From contig NZ_JAPYKH010000004.1 of the NCBI RefSeq assembly GCF_029623345.1, positions 1 to 64,000 of the forward strand: a stretch of DNA of 64,000 nt, given 5' to 3'. The translations under genes and the position numbers were made by a program. Of this stretch, positions 9,608 to 20,931 are shown piece by piece; within the stretch, counting starts at the first letter, position 1; every line of letters begins with the position of its first letter. The stretch comes from Sphingomonas phyllosphaerae. GTDB taxonomy: Bacteria; Pseudomonadota; Alphaproteobacteria; Sphingomonadales; Sphingomonadaceae. The notes beneath the pieces are model-generated. The model was not told where the DNA came from, did not search any database, and saw only the letters and a list, made by a program, of their open reading frames with translations.

Positions 9608-9617
9608 TATCGCGATA
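9608..9617. promoter_or_regulatory. putative OhrR operator, ohr-proximal copy
   Basis: TATCGCGATA is a perfect 10-base palindrome 12 bases upstream of the ohr ATG. The same palindrome occurs 69 bases away near ohrR. Its duplication between ohr and ohrR suggests it is the OhrR-binding core. Known OhrR sites in other genera are AT-rich dyads of a different sequence, so this is inference. Confidence 0.5.
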
Positions 9618-9676
9618 ATGGTTGCCTCGATATCCTCCTGGTAGCCCGCCTTGTTCTGTCTGTCTACCAGAATTTG

Positions 9677-9686
9677 TATCGCGATA
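9677..9686. promoter_or_regulatory. putative OhrR operator, ohrR-proximal copy
   Basis: This is the second TATCGCGATA palindrome, flanked by AATTTG on the left and GCAATT (as AGCAATT) on the right. The dyad thus extends to about 23 bases with AATT arms, more like classical OhrR sites. It ends 35 bases before the ohrR start, as expected for autoregulation. Confidence 0.5.
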
Positions 9687-9721
9687 AGCAATTCGCTATG
9701 GAGCGAGAAAGGATGACGTGA

Positions 9722-10168
9722 ATGCCCGTTCCGCTGCCGCTGGACCAACAGCTCTGCTTCTCGCTCTACGCCGCCAGCATGGCGGTCGGGCGCGCTTACA
9801 AGCCGCTGCTCGACGAGCTCGGCATCACCTACCCGCAATATCTCGTGCTGCATGCGCTGTGGGAGCAGGACGGGCGCAGCGTCGGCACGATCGCCGAGCG
9901 GCTCGCGCTCGAGTCGAGCACGATCACGCCGCTGGTCAAGCGGATGGAGGCGGCGAACCTGGTCGAGCGCCGGCGCAATCCGGACGACGAGCGGCAGGTG
10001 CAGGTGTTCCTCACCGAGGCGGGGCATGCGATACGCACTCACTGCGGCTGTCTGGCGGAACGCCTGCTGGAGCGCTCGCGCCTGTCGATTGACCAGCTCG
10101 CCGCGCTCAACCAGCAGGTGCAAGCGCTGCGCGACGCGCTGGTCGCGAGCAGCGGAGACCAGACTTAG
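9722..10168 (+). CDS. ohrR: MarR-family peroxide-sensing repressor OhrR
   Basis: This is a 148-residue winged-helix regulator. [10 protein letters not shown] near the N-terminus holds the reactive Cys that organic peroxides oxidise in Ohr[12 protein letters not shown] is the family Tyr-containing helix, and [14 protein letters not shown] with [10 protein letters not shown] is the DNA-binding helix and wing. It is divergent from ohr, its expected target. An AAAGGA ribosome site lies upstream of the ATG. Its stop overlaps the convergent merR stop by four bases. Confidence 0.93.
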   Translation: MPVPLPLDQQLCFSLYAASMAVGRAYKPLLDELGITYPQYLVLHALWEQDGRSVGTIAERLALESSTITPLVKRMEAANLVERRRNPDDERQVQVFLTEAGHAIRTHCGCLAERLLERSRLSIDQLAALNQQVQALRDALVASSGDQT

Positions 10169-10587
10169 TCTTCCCGCAGCGCGGCGGCGATCCAGTCGCG
10201 CACCACCCGCACACGCGCGAGCGTGGCGGCCTCACCCTGCAACTCGCCCTCCGGCGAGTTCGTCTCGCTCGGCGCGGAGGCAGCCGGGTCGTTCGACTCG
10301 GGCGGAGCCGCGGGCGTGGCGCCGCGGCGGCCGCTCGGGCGCTCGCGCGCGAGCAGCTGCTGGACACCGCGGATGGTATAGCCCTCCCCGCCGAGGAGCG
10401 CGGCGATCCGCTCGATCAGCACGACGTCGGCGGGGCGGTAGTAACGGCGATTGCCGGCGCGGGTCACAGGGCGCAGCTGCGGGAAGCGTTCCTCCCAGTA
10501 GCGCAGCACATGCGGGGCGACCCCGGTCGCAGCGGCGACCTCGCCGATCGTCCGGAAGGCGGCGGCGGATTTCTCGTCCGACGCCAC
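10165..10587 (-). CDS. MerR-family transcriptional regulator downstream of ihfA
   Basis: The 140-residue protein has an N-terminal MerR helix-turn-helix ([23 protein letters not shown], with RRYYRPADV as wing), a short helical segment and a Pro/Ser-rich linker. No cysteine pair for metal sensing is present. A MerR gene right after ihfA in the plsX-fabH-ihfA group is a conserved alphaproteobacterial arrangement; its target is not known to me. It starts five bases after ihfA ends and converges on ohrR with a four-base overlap of stops. Confidence 0.88.
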   Translation of the reverse strand: MASDEKSAAAFRTIGEVAAATGVAPHVLRYWEERFPQLRPVTRAGNRRYYRPADVVLIERIAALLGGEGYTIRGVQQLLARERPSGRRGATPAAPPESNDPAASAPSETNSPEGELQGEAATLARVRVVRDWIAAALRED

Positions 10588-10592
10588 GATCG

Positions 10593-10892
10593 TCAGCTGG
10601 CGCCTGCGATGCGGTCACGCATCATCTGGCTGGCGCGGAAGGTCAGTACGCGGCGCGGTGCGATAGGGACTTCCACGCCGGTCTTGGGATTGCGCCCGAT
10701 CCGCTCGCCTTTGTCGCGCAGCACGAAAGTGCCGAAGCCCGAGATCTTGACGTTCTCGCCCTCGGCCAGGGCGCCGCACATCTTCTCGAGGATCTGCTCG
10801 ACCATGCGCGCCGAATCCGCGCGCGATAGACCAACGCGCCGGTGCAGCGCCTCCGCCAGATCAGCGCGCGTGAGCGTGCCCGCCTCCACCAT
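10593..10892 (-). CDS. ihfA: integration host factor subunit alpha
   Basis: This 99-residue DNA-bending protein has the family signatures [22 protein letters not shown] and [20 protein letters not shown], including the Pro that intercalates in DNA. It pairs with IhfB to shape nucleoid DNA and assist sigma-54 promoters; rpoN is also in this window. It has its own likely promoter at 10937-10963 and leads a two-gene unit with the merR-type gene. Confidence 0.96.
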   Translation of the reverse strand: MVEAGTLTRADLAEALHRRVGLSRADSARMVEQILEKMCGALAEGENVKISGFGTFVLRDKGERIGRNPKTGVEVPIAPRRVLTFRASQMMRDRIAGAS

Positions 10893-10936
10893 GACCGTAA
10901 CCCCCCTTCAAGGTTAAAAGACTGTCATTACGGTTT

Positions 10937-10963
10937 GTTATAGCGCAATCGTTTTCCTGTCGA
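10937..10963 (-). promoter_or_regulatory. putative ihfA promoter
   Basis: On the minus strand a TATAAC -10 (10942-10937) lies 15 bases after TCGACA (10963-10958), about 45 bases upstream of the ihfA ATG. The -10 is strong and the spacing is short, so the exact -35 is uncertain. Confidence 0.45.
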
Positions 10964-10985
10964 TCGGGTCGACCGCCACGGAGGG

Positions 10986-11966
10986 TCAAAAGCGGACGAC
11001 CGCTGCCCCCCAGGTGAAGCCGCCGCCCATCGCCTCGAGCACGACGATATGGCCCGGCTGGATGCGCCCGTCGCGCACCGCCTGATCGAGCGCCAGCGGC
11101 ACCGAGGCGGCGGAGGTATTGGCGTGCTGGTCGACCGTCATCACCACCTTCTCGGCAGGCAGCGACAGCTTGCGCGCGGTGGCGTCGAGGATGCGCGCAT
11201 TGGCCTGGTGCGGGACGACCCAGTCGACCGCCTCGATCGGCAGCCCCGCCGCGACGAGCGCCTCCTCCATCACCGCGGCGAGGTTGATCACCGCGTGGCG
11301 GAACACCTCGCGGCCCTTCATGCGCAGCTTGCCGACCGTGCCGGTGGTCGAGGGGCCGCCGTCGACGTAAAGCAACTCGTTGTGGCGACCGTCGGCGTGG
11401 AGCCGAGTCGCCAGGATACCCCGCGCCGCGGGATCGGCGTTGTCGTCGGCCGAGTCGCGCGCCTCCAGCACGATCGCGCCTGCGCCGTCCCCGAACAGCA
11501 CGCAGGTGGTGCGATCCTCCCAGTCGAGCAGCCGGCTGAAGGTCTCGGCGCCGATCACCAGCGCGCGACGGTGGGCGCCGGCGCGGATCATGCTGTCCGC
11601 CACCTGCACCGCGTAGAGGAAGCCCGAGCAGACCGCGGCGACGTCGAACGCGACGCAGTCGTTGATCCCCAGCATCGCCTGCACCTTGGTGGCGGTGGCG
11701 GGGAAGGTGTTGTCGGGCGTGGCGGTGGCCAGCACGATCAGGTCGATGTCCTGCGGCGTCACCCCCGCGGCGGCGATCGCGGCGACCGCGGCGTCACGCG
11801 CCAGCGTCGCGGTGGTCTCGCCCTCGCCCGCGATATGGCGAAAGCGGATCCCGGTACGCTCGACGATCCACTCGTCCGTCGTGTCGACGCGCTCGGCCAG
11901 TTCGGCGTTGGAAACGCGGCGCGCGGGGAGAGCGGAACCCGTCCCCGTCAGCACGGCCCGGATCAT
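10986..11966 (-). CDS. fabH: beta-ketoacyl-ACP synthase III
   Basis: This 326-residue KAS III starts fatty acid synthesis by condensing acetyl-CoA with malonyl-ACP. The catalytic Cys is in [10 protein letters not shown], the His in [10 protein letters not shown] and the Asn in [12 protein letters not shown], in standard order and spacing. The ATG overlaps the plsX stop by four bases, so they are coupled. [14 protein letters not shown] is the normal start; longer frames would enter plsX. Confidence 0.97.
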   Translation of the reverse strand: MIRAVLTGTGSALPARRVSNAELAERVDTTDEWIVERTGIRFRHIAGEGETTATLARDAAVAAIAAAGVTPQDIDLIVLATATPDNTFPATATKVQAMLGINDCVAFDVAAVCSGFLYAVQVADSMIRAGAHRRALVIGAETFSRLLDWEDRTTCVLFGDGAGAIVLEARDSADDNADPAARGILATRLHADGRHNELLYVDGGPSTTGTVGKLRMKGREVFRHAVINLAAVMEEALVAAGLPIEAVDWVVPHQANARILDATARKLSLPAEKVVMTVDQHANTSAASVPLALDQAVRDGRIQPGHIVVLEAMGGGFTWGAAVVRF

Positions 11967-12997
11967 GCGGCGGCTTTCGCTTCGAAGTGGCGCAGGTCCT
12001 CGGCGATGCGGCGCGCCAGATCGGCCTTCACCATCTTGGCGGCATTGCCGATCGCGGTGGCGACACCCCGCTCGTTGGCGCTGCCGTGGCTCTTGAGCAC
12101 CAACCCGTTGAGCCCGAGGAAGACCGCACCATTGTGGTTGTTCGGATCGAGATGGTCGCGCAGCAGCTCGGTCGCGGGGCGCGAGATCAGAAAGCCCAGC
12201 TTGGAGCGGACCGAGCTGGTGAAGGCGCGCTTGAGCAGATCGCCGACGAAGCGCGCGGTGCCCTCGGCGGTCTTGAGCGCGATATTGCCCGAGAAACCAT
12301 CGCACACGATCACGTCATGCTCGCCGCGCGACAGCCGGTCGCCCTCGACGAAGCCGGTGAAGTTCATCGGAAGATGCCCCGCCACCCGCAGCATCTGCGC
12401 GGCGTCGCGGATCTCCTCGGTGCCCTTCTGGTCCTCGCTGCCGATGTTGAGCAGCGCGACGCGCGGCGCCTCGAGATCGAGCGTCGTGCGCGCATAGGCC
12501 GCGCCCATCACCGCGAACTGGACGAGGTTACGCGCGTCGCACTCGGTGTTGGCGCCGAGGTCGAGCACCACGACGTCGTTGTCGCCCAGCGTCGGCAGCA
12601 GCGCGGCGAGCGCGGGGCGGTCGATCCCGGGCATGGTGCGCAGCGACAGCTTGGCCATCGCCATCAGCGCGCCGGTGTTGCCCGCCGACACCGCCGCACC
12701 GGCGCGGCCCTGCTTCACCAGATCGATCGCGACGCCCATCGAGGTGGTGCGCGCGCGGCGGATCGCCTGGCTCGGCTTCTCGTCGCCCGCGATCACGTCG
12801 GGGGCGTGGACGATCTCGGAATGTTGCGAGAGGTTCGGGTGGCTCTTCAGCCCCTCCGCGATCGCCGCCTCGTCACCCACCAGCAGGAAGCTGACGTCGT
12901 CGAAGCGGCGGCGCGCACGTGCCACCCCGGCCAGCATGACCGCCAACCCCTCGTCGCCGCCCATCGCATCGACGGCGATCCGGGACCTGTCGGACAT
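11963..12997 (-). CDS. plsX: phosphate acyltransferase PlsX
   Basis: This 344-residue enzyme makes acyl-phosphate from acyl-ACP for phospholipid synthesis. [11 protein letters not shown] at the N-terminus and [10 protein letters not shown] are family hallmarks. I use the ATG at 12997. A GTG three bases upstream and a TTG at 13009 are possible, and the AGGAG site is best spaced for the GTG. It sits between rpmF and fabH, the conserved order linking ribosome and membrane lipid synthesis. Confidence 0.96.
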   Translation of the reverse strand: MSDRSRIAVDAMGGDEGLAVMLAGVARARRRFDDVSFLLVGDEAAIAEGLKSHPNLSQHSEIVHAPDVIAGDEKPSQAIRRARTTSMGVAIDLVKQGRAGAAVSAGNTGALMAMAKLSLRTMPGIDRPALAALLPTLGDNDVVVLDLGANTECDARNLVQFAVMGAAYARTTLDLEAPRVALLNIGSEDQKGTEEIRDAAQMLRVAGHLPMNFTGFVEGDRLSRGEHDVIVCDGFSGNIALKTAEGTARFVGDLLKRAFTSSVRSKLGFLISRPATELLRDHLDPNNHNGAVFLGLNGLVLKSHGSANERGVATAIGNAAKMVKADLARRIAEDLRHFEAKAAA

Positions 12998-13040
12998 CAC
13001 TGGACCCAACTCCTGATGCTCAACCGCGGAAGACCCGCGA

Positions 13041-13220
13041 TCAGGCGTCGACCGCGACGACCTCGCGACCGTTGTAGTGACCGCAGGCGGTGCACAGGTT
13101 GTGCGGGCGCTTCAGCTCGCCGCAGTTCGGGCACTCCTGGAACGCCTCCACCGACAGCGCGTCGTGCGAGCGGCGCATGCCGCGGCGGGAGGGGGAAGTC
13201 TTTCGCTTGGGGACGGCCAT
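13041..13220 (-). CDS. rpmF: 50S ribosomal protein L32
   Basis: This 59-residue protein starts [17 protein letters not shown], the universal L32 N-terminus. It keeps the four-Cys zinc ribbon (CPNCGELK then CTACGHYN), so it is the zinc-binding form. An AAGGTG ribosome site precedes the ATG. It is first in the rpmF-plsX-fabH unit. Confidence 0.97.
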   Translation of the reverse strand: MAVPKRKTSPSRRGMRRSHDALSVEAFQECPNCGELKRPHNLCTACGHYNGREVVAVDA

Positions 13221-13344
13221 CGCGGCACCTTGATCTATCTAAGAGTTCGTAACAGCGACAAGCCGATGTCCGGGGCCGCGCGGCCGACGCATGAGCCGGC
13301 CGCGGCGGACAGCCGGGCATCGGCTCGTATCGCGAAGCCACGCG

Positions 13345-13372
13345 CCTATAGCGATTTCCGCCACTGTTGCAA
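13345..13372 (-). promoter_or_regulatory. putative promoter of the rpmF-plsX-fabH operon
   Basis: On the minus strand TTGCAA (13372-13367) and TATAGG (13350-13345) are separated by 16 bases, about 125 bases before rpmF. The GGCGGAAATCGC spacer and CTATAG element look like housekeeping promoters of this group. Confidence 0.45.
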
Positions 13373-13482
13373 GTCGCCGTCACCTGTCTCTCCGTTGCGT
13401 CACCAACGAGCGAGCGGCGCAATTGATGCCGCGGACGACCGAGCGCAAGTCCCCGCATCCTCGCGCGAATCACTCGCCGAGG

Positions 13483-14142
13483 TCATTGCGCCAGCACCCG
13501 GTCGCTCACGAACATGTTGTGGCGGCGCTCGTGCGCGAAGGTGCTCGGCTGGCCGTGGCCGGGGATGAAGGCGGTGGCGTCGCCGAGCGGCCATAGTTTC
13601 GTGACGATCGACTCGATCAGCTGCGGAAAATTGCCCTGCGGCAGATCGGTGCGCCCGATCGAGTTCTGGAACAGCACGTCGCCAACCTGCGCGAAGTTCG
13701 ACGGGGCGTGGTGGAAGATGACGTGACCGGCGGTGTGCCCGGGCGTGTGATAGACGTCGAGCACCAGCTCGCCGATGCGCACCGTGTCGCCCTCGACCAG
13801 CCAGCGGTTCGGCTCGAACACGGTGCCCTCAACACCCCATTGCCGGCCGTCTTCGTCGAGCCGAGCCAGCCAGAAGCGATCGTCCTCGTGCGGCCCCTCG
13901 ATCGGCACGCCGAGCGAGTCGGCGAGCGGCTTGGCCGCGCCGGCGTGGTCGATATGGCCGTGGGTCAGCAGAATTTTCTCCACCGTCACGCCGGCGCGCG
14001 CGATCGCGGCAGTGATCTTGGGCAGGTCGCCGCCGGGATCGACCACCGCGGCACGCATCGTCGCAGTGCACCAGATCAGGGTGCAATTCTGCTGAAGCGG
14101 GGTGACCGGGATGATCGCCGCACGCAGCGGGGTGTCGCTCAT
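13483..14142 (-). CDS. metallo-beta-lactamase-fold hydrolase (glyoxalase II-like)
   Basis: This 219-residue MBL-fold enzyme has the metal motif THGHIDHAG, later YHTPGHTAGH, VGDVLF and IPGHGQPST, giving the two-zinc site. It belongs to the small hydroxyacylglutathione-hydrolase-like group, whose members act as thioesterases, but true GloB has a C-terminal glutathione domain that is absent here. An AGGAG site lies 7 bases before the ATG. It stands alone, divergent from pabB. Confidence 0.88.
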   Translation of the reverse strand: MSDTPLRAAIIPVTPLQQNCTLIWCTATMRAAVVDPGGDLPKITAAIARAGVTVEKILLTHGHIDHAGAAKPLADSLGVPIEGPHEDDRFWLARLDEDGRQWGVEGTVFEPNRWLVEGDTVRIGELVLDVYHTPGHTAGHVIFHHAPSNFAQVGDVLFQNSIGRTDLPQGNFPQLIESIVTKLWPLGDATAFIPGHGQPSTFAHERRHNMFVSDRVLAQ

Positions 14143-14333
14143 TGCTCGCTCCTGGGCTCGCTTCTGGCGCGGTCCGGAGCACCGCGCGCGCCCCGCATAG
14201 CCGCGGCGACCGCGCTTGTCACAGCGTCGGCGTGCGTCGTGATGGGCGGATCGCCGTACTTCCCGCGACTTCACCGCGACGAGTCGCGGCGAGGCGACTT
14301 GCCGGCGCGGCAGCACACGGGCATCACCGTGTG

Positions 14334-17328
<2,995 letters not shown>

Positions 17329-17411
17329 GTCGCCTGACGGTTACGAACGGAAACGATTCTGTTCGAACGTTGACATACCGGCGCGGAAACGCCGCGCCTA
17401 TATGGGCGCCA

Positions 17412-17441
17412 GATGAACGGCTCGATCGGAGTCCGTTCATC
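17412..17441. promoter_or_regulatory. strong hairpin upstream of a 46-residue peptide gene
   Basis: GATGAACGG (17412-17420) pairs with CCGTTCATC (17433-17441), and CTC/GAG extends the stem inwards with one bulged T. No T-run follows, so it is a poor terminator. It lies 92 bases before the start of the small gene and could be a leader structure or operator. Confidence 0.5.
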
Positions 17442-17533
17442 GTCCGATCCGTATTCCTCCAGCCATGGGGCGCCCGCGGCGCTCGTCGAACCGGAGCGGT
17501 CGCGCGAGCGGCCGAAGAGAAGAGAGTAACGCC

Positions 17534-17674
17534 ATGAACCGCTTCATCAAGTCCAGCTTCGCGCGCCAGTTCGCCGGCGGCTTTCTGATCGGCGCGGCGG
17601 CCATGCTCGGGATCCACGCCAGCCAGGCCGAGACGCCTACTCACGCCTACGCCGCGACCCACGTCGCGCGCTGA
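17534..17674 (+). CDS. small exported or membrane peptide, function unknown
   Basis: This 46-residue product has a basic start, one hydrophobic segment (FAGGFLIGAAAMLGI) and a possible cleavage at SQAE, leaving a tail of about 15 residues. A purine-rich site (GAAGAGAAGAGAG) precedes the ATG. The 205-base leader holds two dyads, CGAAC...GTTCG at 17344-17365 and the hairpin at 17412-17441, which suggests regulated expression. No family is recognised. It may be a real small membrane protein or a chance frame; the ribosome site and signal-like start favour the former. Confidence 0.6.
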   Translation: MNRFIKSSFARQFAGGFLIGAAAMLGIHASQAETPTHAYAATHVAR

Positions 17675-17763
17675 CCGCCGGTGTGTCGCCCGCGACCGGC
17701 ATGGGCGATGAAACGCGCTGATCCATGTTGCCGGCGCGCCGTTCGCTCCCCATCTTCAGCGGC

Positions 17764-18426
17764 ATGACCAAGCTCCTTCCGAACCGTCTCGCCGCGCTCG
17801 CGCTCGGCGCCCTCTCGCTGGCGAGCTGCGGCGCGGCGGAGGCGGAGCGCGCGGTGCCGATCCCCGCCGCCGCGCGCGACGTCGCGCCGGCGCCGGGGCT
17901 GCAGACCGCGGTGCTCGCGGGCGGCTGCTTCTGGGGCATGGAGGCGGTGTTCCAGCAGGTCCGCGGCGTGCGCGACGTCACCGCCGGCTATGCCGGCGGC
18001 ACCGCCGCGACCGCCAACTACCGCGACGTCAGCAGCGAGACGACGCGCCACGCCGAGGCGATCCGGGTTCGCTATGACCCGCGCGTGGTGAGTTACGCGA
18101 CGCTGCTGCGCGTCTATTTCTCGGTGGCGCACGACCCGACGCAGGTGAACCGCCAGACTCCCGATGTCGGCACCAGTTACCGCTCCGCGATCTTCGCGCA
18201 GACGCCCGAGCAGCGCTCGGTGGCGAGCGCCTATATCGCGCAGCTCGGTGCCGCGCATGCCTTCCAGCGCCCGATCGCGACCAAATTGGAGAGCGGCGCC
18301 TTCTACCCGGCCGAGGCGGAGCACCAGGACTTTTTCCAGCGCAACCCGTACCATCCCTATATCATGCGCTGGGACAAGCCCAAGGTGGCTGCCTTCCGCG
18401 CCGGCTTCCCGCGTCTGGCGAGCTGA
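17764..18426 (+). CDS. msrA: peptide-methionine (S)-S-oxide reductase, lipoprotein form
   Basis: This 220-residue MsrA repairs oxidised methionine. GGCFWGMEAVF holds the catalytic Cys, and GYAGGTAATANYRDV and HDPTQVNRQTPDVGTSYRS are family motifs. Unlike cytosolic MsrA it starts with a lipoprotein signal ending in LASC (Cys22), so it should act in the periplasm. An upstream ATG at 17725 is less likely because it adds residues before the signal. It converges on ubiA, with a hairpin between them. Confidence 0.93.
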   Translation: MTKLLPNRLAALALGALSLASCGAAEAERAVPIPAAARDVAPAPGLQTAVLAGGCFWGMEAVFQQVRGVRDVTAGYAGGTAATANYRDVSSETTRHAEAIRVRYDPRVVSYATLLRVYFSVAHDPTQVNRQTPDVGTSYRSAIFAQTPEQRSVASAYIAQLGAAHAFQRPIATKLESGAFYPAEAEHQDFFQRNPYHPYIMRWDKPKVAAFRAGFPRLAS

Positions 18427-18434
18427 GCCGGCGC

Positions 18435-18457
18435 GGAACGCGCTACAGGCGCGTTCC
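18435..18457. terminator. hairpin between convergent msrA and ubiA
   Basis: GGAACGCGC (18435-18443), loop of five, GCGCGTTCC (18449-18457) is a perfect 9-base-pair stem. It starts 9 bases after the msrA stop and covers the ubiA stop codon, so it may end transcription from both sides. A clear U-tract is lacking. Confidence 0.5.
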
Positions 18458-19348
18458 CACCACGGCGCAGGCAAGGAACATCAGCAGCCCGGCGAAGCGA
18501 TTGCTGCGGAAGCGCGCGAGTGCACCGACGCCGTCGTCCGGCACCAGCGTCCGCGCCTGCCAGCCGAGATGGAGCGCCATCGGCGCCAATGCGGCGAGCA
18601 CCAGCGCGTCGGCGCGGACCTGCCAGAACGCCACCGCCCATAAGGCCAGCGCGAGCGCGTAGCAGAGCGCGACTCCGGCGCGGACGTGCCGCCCCATCGC
18701 CAGCGCCGACGAGCCGATCCCGATCAGTGCGTCGTCCTCGCGGTCTTGCAGCGCATAGACCGTGTCATAGCCCACCACCCAGCAGATCGCGCCGGCGTAG
18801 AGCAGCAGGCCGGGCGCGGTGAGCGCGCCCCATACCTCGCTCCAGCCGACCAGCGCCGCCCAGGAGAAGACCAGCCCGAGCCACACCTGCGGCCACCAGG
18901 TGATCCGCTTCATGAAGGGATAGGCCGCGACCGGCGCGAGCGCGGCGAGCGACACGATCGCGGCGTAGAGGTGGAGCTGGAGCAGCACCACCAGGCCGAT
19001 CAGGCACAGCGCCACCAGCCACGCCCAGGCGGCGCCGAGCGACACCTGCCCGCTGGCGAGCGGGCGGTGGCGCGTGCGCGCGACGCTGGCGTCGAGCTCG
19101 CGGTCGACGATATCATTGTAGACGCAGCCGGCGCCGCGCATCGCGACGCTGCCGAGCAGCAGCCACAGCAGCAGCGGCCAGCGCTCCGCCGCGCCGCCGG
19201 CGAGCGCCACCGCCCAGGCGCCAGGCCAGAACAGCAGCCACCAGCCGATCGGCCGATCCAGCCGGGCGAGCAGCGCGAGCGCGCGCGGGAGCGGTGGGAG
19301 CGCGGCGACGAGGCCGCGGTGCTGGCTGTCAGGGACGATCTCGGTCAC
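18443..19348 (-). CDS. ubiA: 4-hydroxybenzoate polyprenyltransferase
   Basis: This 301-residue integral membrane prenyltransferase attaches the polyprenyl tail to 4-hydroxybenzoate in ubiquinone synthesis. The first Asp-rich motif NDIVDRELD and the second, YALQDREDD, bind Mg2+-diphosphate; about eight membrane segments follow the RPIGWWLLFWPG start. I use the GTG at 19348, giving TEIVPDSQHRG; an in-frame ATG 75 bases upstream gives a basic, unlikely extension. Confidence 0.93.
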   Translation of the reverse strand: MTEIVPDSQHRGLVAALPPLPRALALLARLDRPIGWWLLFWPGAWAVALAGGAAERWPLLLWLLLGSVAMRGAGCVYNDIVDRELDASVARTRHRPLASGQVSLGAAWAWLVALCLIGLVVLLQLHLYAAIVSLAALAPVAAYPFMKRITWWPQVWLGLVFSWAALVGWSEVWGALTAPGLLLYAGAICWVVGYDTVYALQDREDDALIGIGSSALAMGRHVRAGVALCYALALALWAVAFWQVRADALVLAALAPMALHLGWQARTLVPDDGVGALARFRSNRFAGLLMFLACAVVGTRL

Positions 19349-19471
19349 GCGCGTCGCTCTACCGCGTCCTGCCCCGCGACCAAAGCCGCGGTTGCGGTGC
19401 GACGGCACCGCCGCCATGGTCACGCGTCAACCGTCTCCGCGGGAGAGGATAAACATGGTCGCCCGGCCGGC

Positions 19472-20782
19472 ATGACGTTGCTCGCCATCTCCTTCGTCAT
19501 CGTACTGCTGATCCTGTTGGTGGCGCTCGCCAAGGCGCCGCCGCTGGTCGCCTTCGTCATCGCCGCGCTGCTGGGCGGCGTGCTGCTCGGCGTGCCGCTC
19601 GAGACCATCCCCAAGGCGATCGAGAAGGGCATCGGCGACACGATTGGCCCGCTCGTCGTGATCGTCGTGCTCGGCGCGATGGCAGGCAAGCTGATCGCCG
19701 ACAGCGGCGCGGCGCGGCGGATCGCTGACGCGCTGATCGCACTGTTCGGCCCGTCGCGGCTGCCATTGGCGATGGCGGCCACCGGCTTTCTGGTCGGCAT
19801 CCCGCTCTTCTACAATGTCGGCTTCGTGTTGATGGTGCCGCTGATCTTCTCGATCACCGCACGGGCCAAGCTGCCGCCGGTGCATGTCGGCATGCCGCTG
19901 CTCGCGGGCCTGTCGATCGCGCACGGCTTCCTGCCGCCGCACCCCTCGCCGACCGCGCTGGTGACCCAGCTCCACGCCGACCTGGGACAGACACTGATCT
20001 ACGGCCTGATCGTCGGCGTGCCGACATTGCTGATCGCCGGCCCGCTGTTCGCGATGACGCTGAAGCATATCCAGTCGCCGCCCTCGGCGCTGTTCGGCAG
20101 CGACGATGCCGCCGACCGCCGGCTGCCCGGCACCGCGGTGAGCTTCCTGTGCGCGCTGCTGCCGGTCGGGCTGATCGCGGGCACCACCGCGCTGGGTTAT
20201 CTCGCGCTGTCGCCCGAGCTCGCCGCGGCGGTGCGCTTCGTCGGCAACCCGACCGTGGTGCTGCTGGTGGCGATCGCGATCGCGATGCTCGCGCTGGGGG
20301 CGGGCAGCGGCCTGCCGTTGCCGCGCATGATGGAGAGCTTCGCCGGCGCGACGCGCGATATTGCGCCGATCCTGCTGATCATCGCCGGCGCGGGCGCGCT
20401 CAAGCAGGTGCTGGTGGAGAGCGGCGCAGATCGCGTGCTCGCCGCCGAGCTGGCGACGCTGCCGATCCCGCCGCTGGTGCTGGGCTGGCTGCTCGCCTGT
20501 GTGATCCGGATCGCGCTCGGCTCGGCAACGGTGGCGGGGCTGACCGCCGGCGGACTGGTCGCGCCCCTGCTCGCCACCAGCGGGGCCAACCCCAACCTGA
20601 TGGTGCTCGCGATCGGCGCGGGCAGCCTGATGTGCAGCCACGTCAATGATTCGGGCTTCTGGATGTTCAAGGAATATTTCGGGCTGAGCCTGCGCGACAC
20701 GTTCCGTTCCTGGTCGCTGATGGAGACGCTGGTCGGTACCTTCGGGCTGGTGTTCGTGCTGCTGCTCGACGCTTTGGTGTAG
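19472..20782 (+). CDS. gluconate:H+ symporter family (GntP-type) permease
   Basis: The 436-residue protein is almost entirely membrane segments. It carries GntP-family motifs: KAPPLVAF near the start, GIPLFYNVGFVLMVPL, HGFLPPHPSPTAL, LGSATVAGLTAGGLVAPL and the C-terminal SHVNDSGFWMFKEYF. It likely imports gluconate or a related sugar acid with protons; gluconate is the best guess because no catabolic genes are adjacent. The start is the ATG that places the first membrane helix at the N-terminus. It lies divergent from ubiA. Confidence 0.9.
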   Translation: MTLLAISFVIVLLILLVALAKAPPLVAFVIAALLGGVLLGVPLETIPKAIEKGIGDTIGPLVVIVVLGAMAGKLIADSGAARRIADALIALFGPSRLPLAMAATGFLVGIPLFYNVGFVLMVPLIFSITARAKLPPVHVGMPLLAGLSIAHGFLPPHPSPTALVTQLHADLGQTLIYGLIVGVPTLLIAGPLFAMTLKHIQSPPSALFGSDDAADRRLPGTAVSFLCALLPVGLIAGTTALGYLALSPELAAAVRFVGNPTVVLLVAIAIAMLALGAGSGLPLPRMMESFAGATRDIAPILLIIAGAGALKQVLVESGADRVLAAELATLPIPPLVLGWLLACVIRIALGSATVAGLTAGGLVAPLLATSGANPNLMVLAIGAGSLMCSHVNDSGFWMFKEYFGLSLRDTFRSWSLMETLVGTFGLVFVLLLDALV

Positions 20783-20896
20783 CCAGGGACCGACCTGCTC
20801 CTGGCGACGCGCTCCGGCGCGTGCTCTTCAACGTCCGTCACACGCTGTCACGCGATCGTCGTCACTCCGATGCAACGGGGGCCGGCGCCGCGCGGC

Positions 20897-20902
20897 TATA
20901 AT
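20897..20902 (+). promoter_or_regulatory. putative -10 element before the histidine phosphatase gene
   Basis: A perfect TATAAT lies 30 bases before the ATG of the phosphatase. No good -35 stands at normal spacing (the best candidate, TGCAAC, is 20 bases away), so the promoter may need an activator. Confidence 0.35.
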
Positions 20903-20931
20903 GGTAGCCGCGGCTGGTGACGGAGACGGGC

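Noticed and set aside
13221..13482. A possible gene between rpmF and the MBL hydrolase
   Set aside because: Frames here are short or overlap both neighbours, with no coding character; a promoter for rpmF fits better.
17370..17404. TTGACA with TATATG as a promoter before the small peptide gene
   Set aside because: The spacing is 23 bases, too long for a normal sigma-70 type promoter.
20830..20870. PHO-box-like GTCAC repeats before the histidine phosphatase gene
   Set aside because: The repeat period is 10 bases, not the 11 of known PHO boxes, and the core differs.
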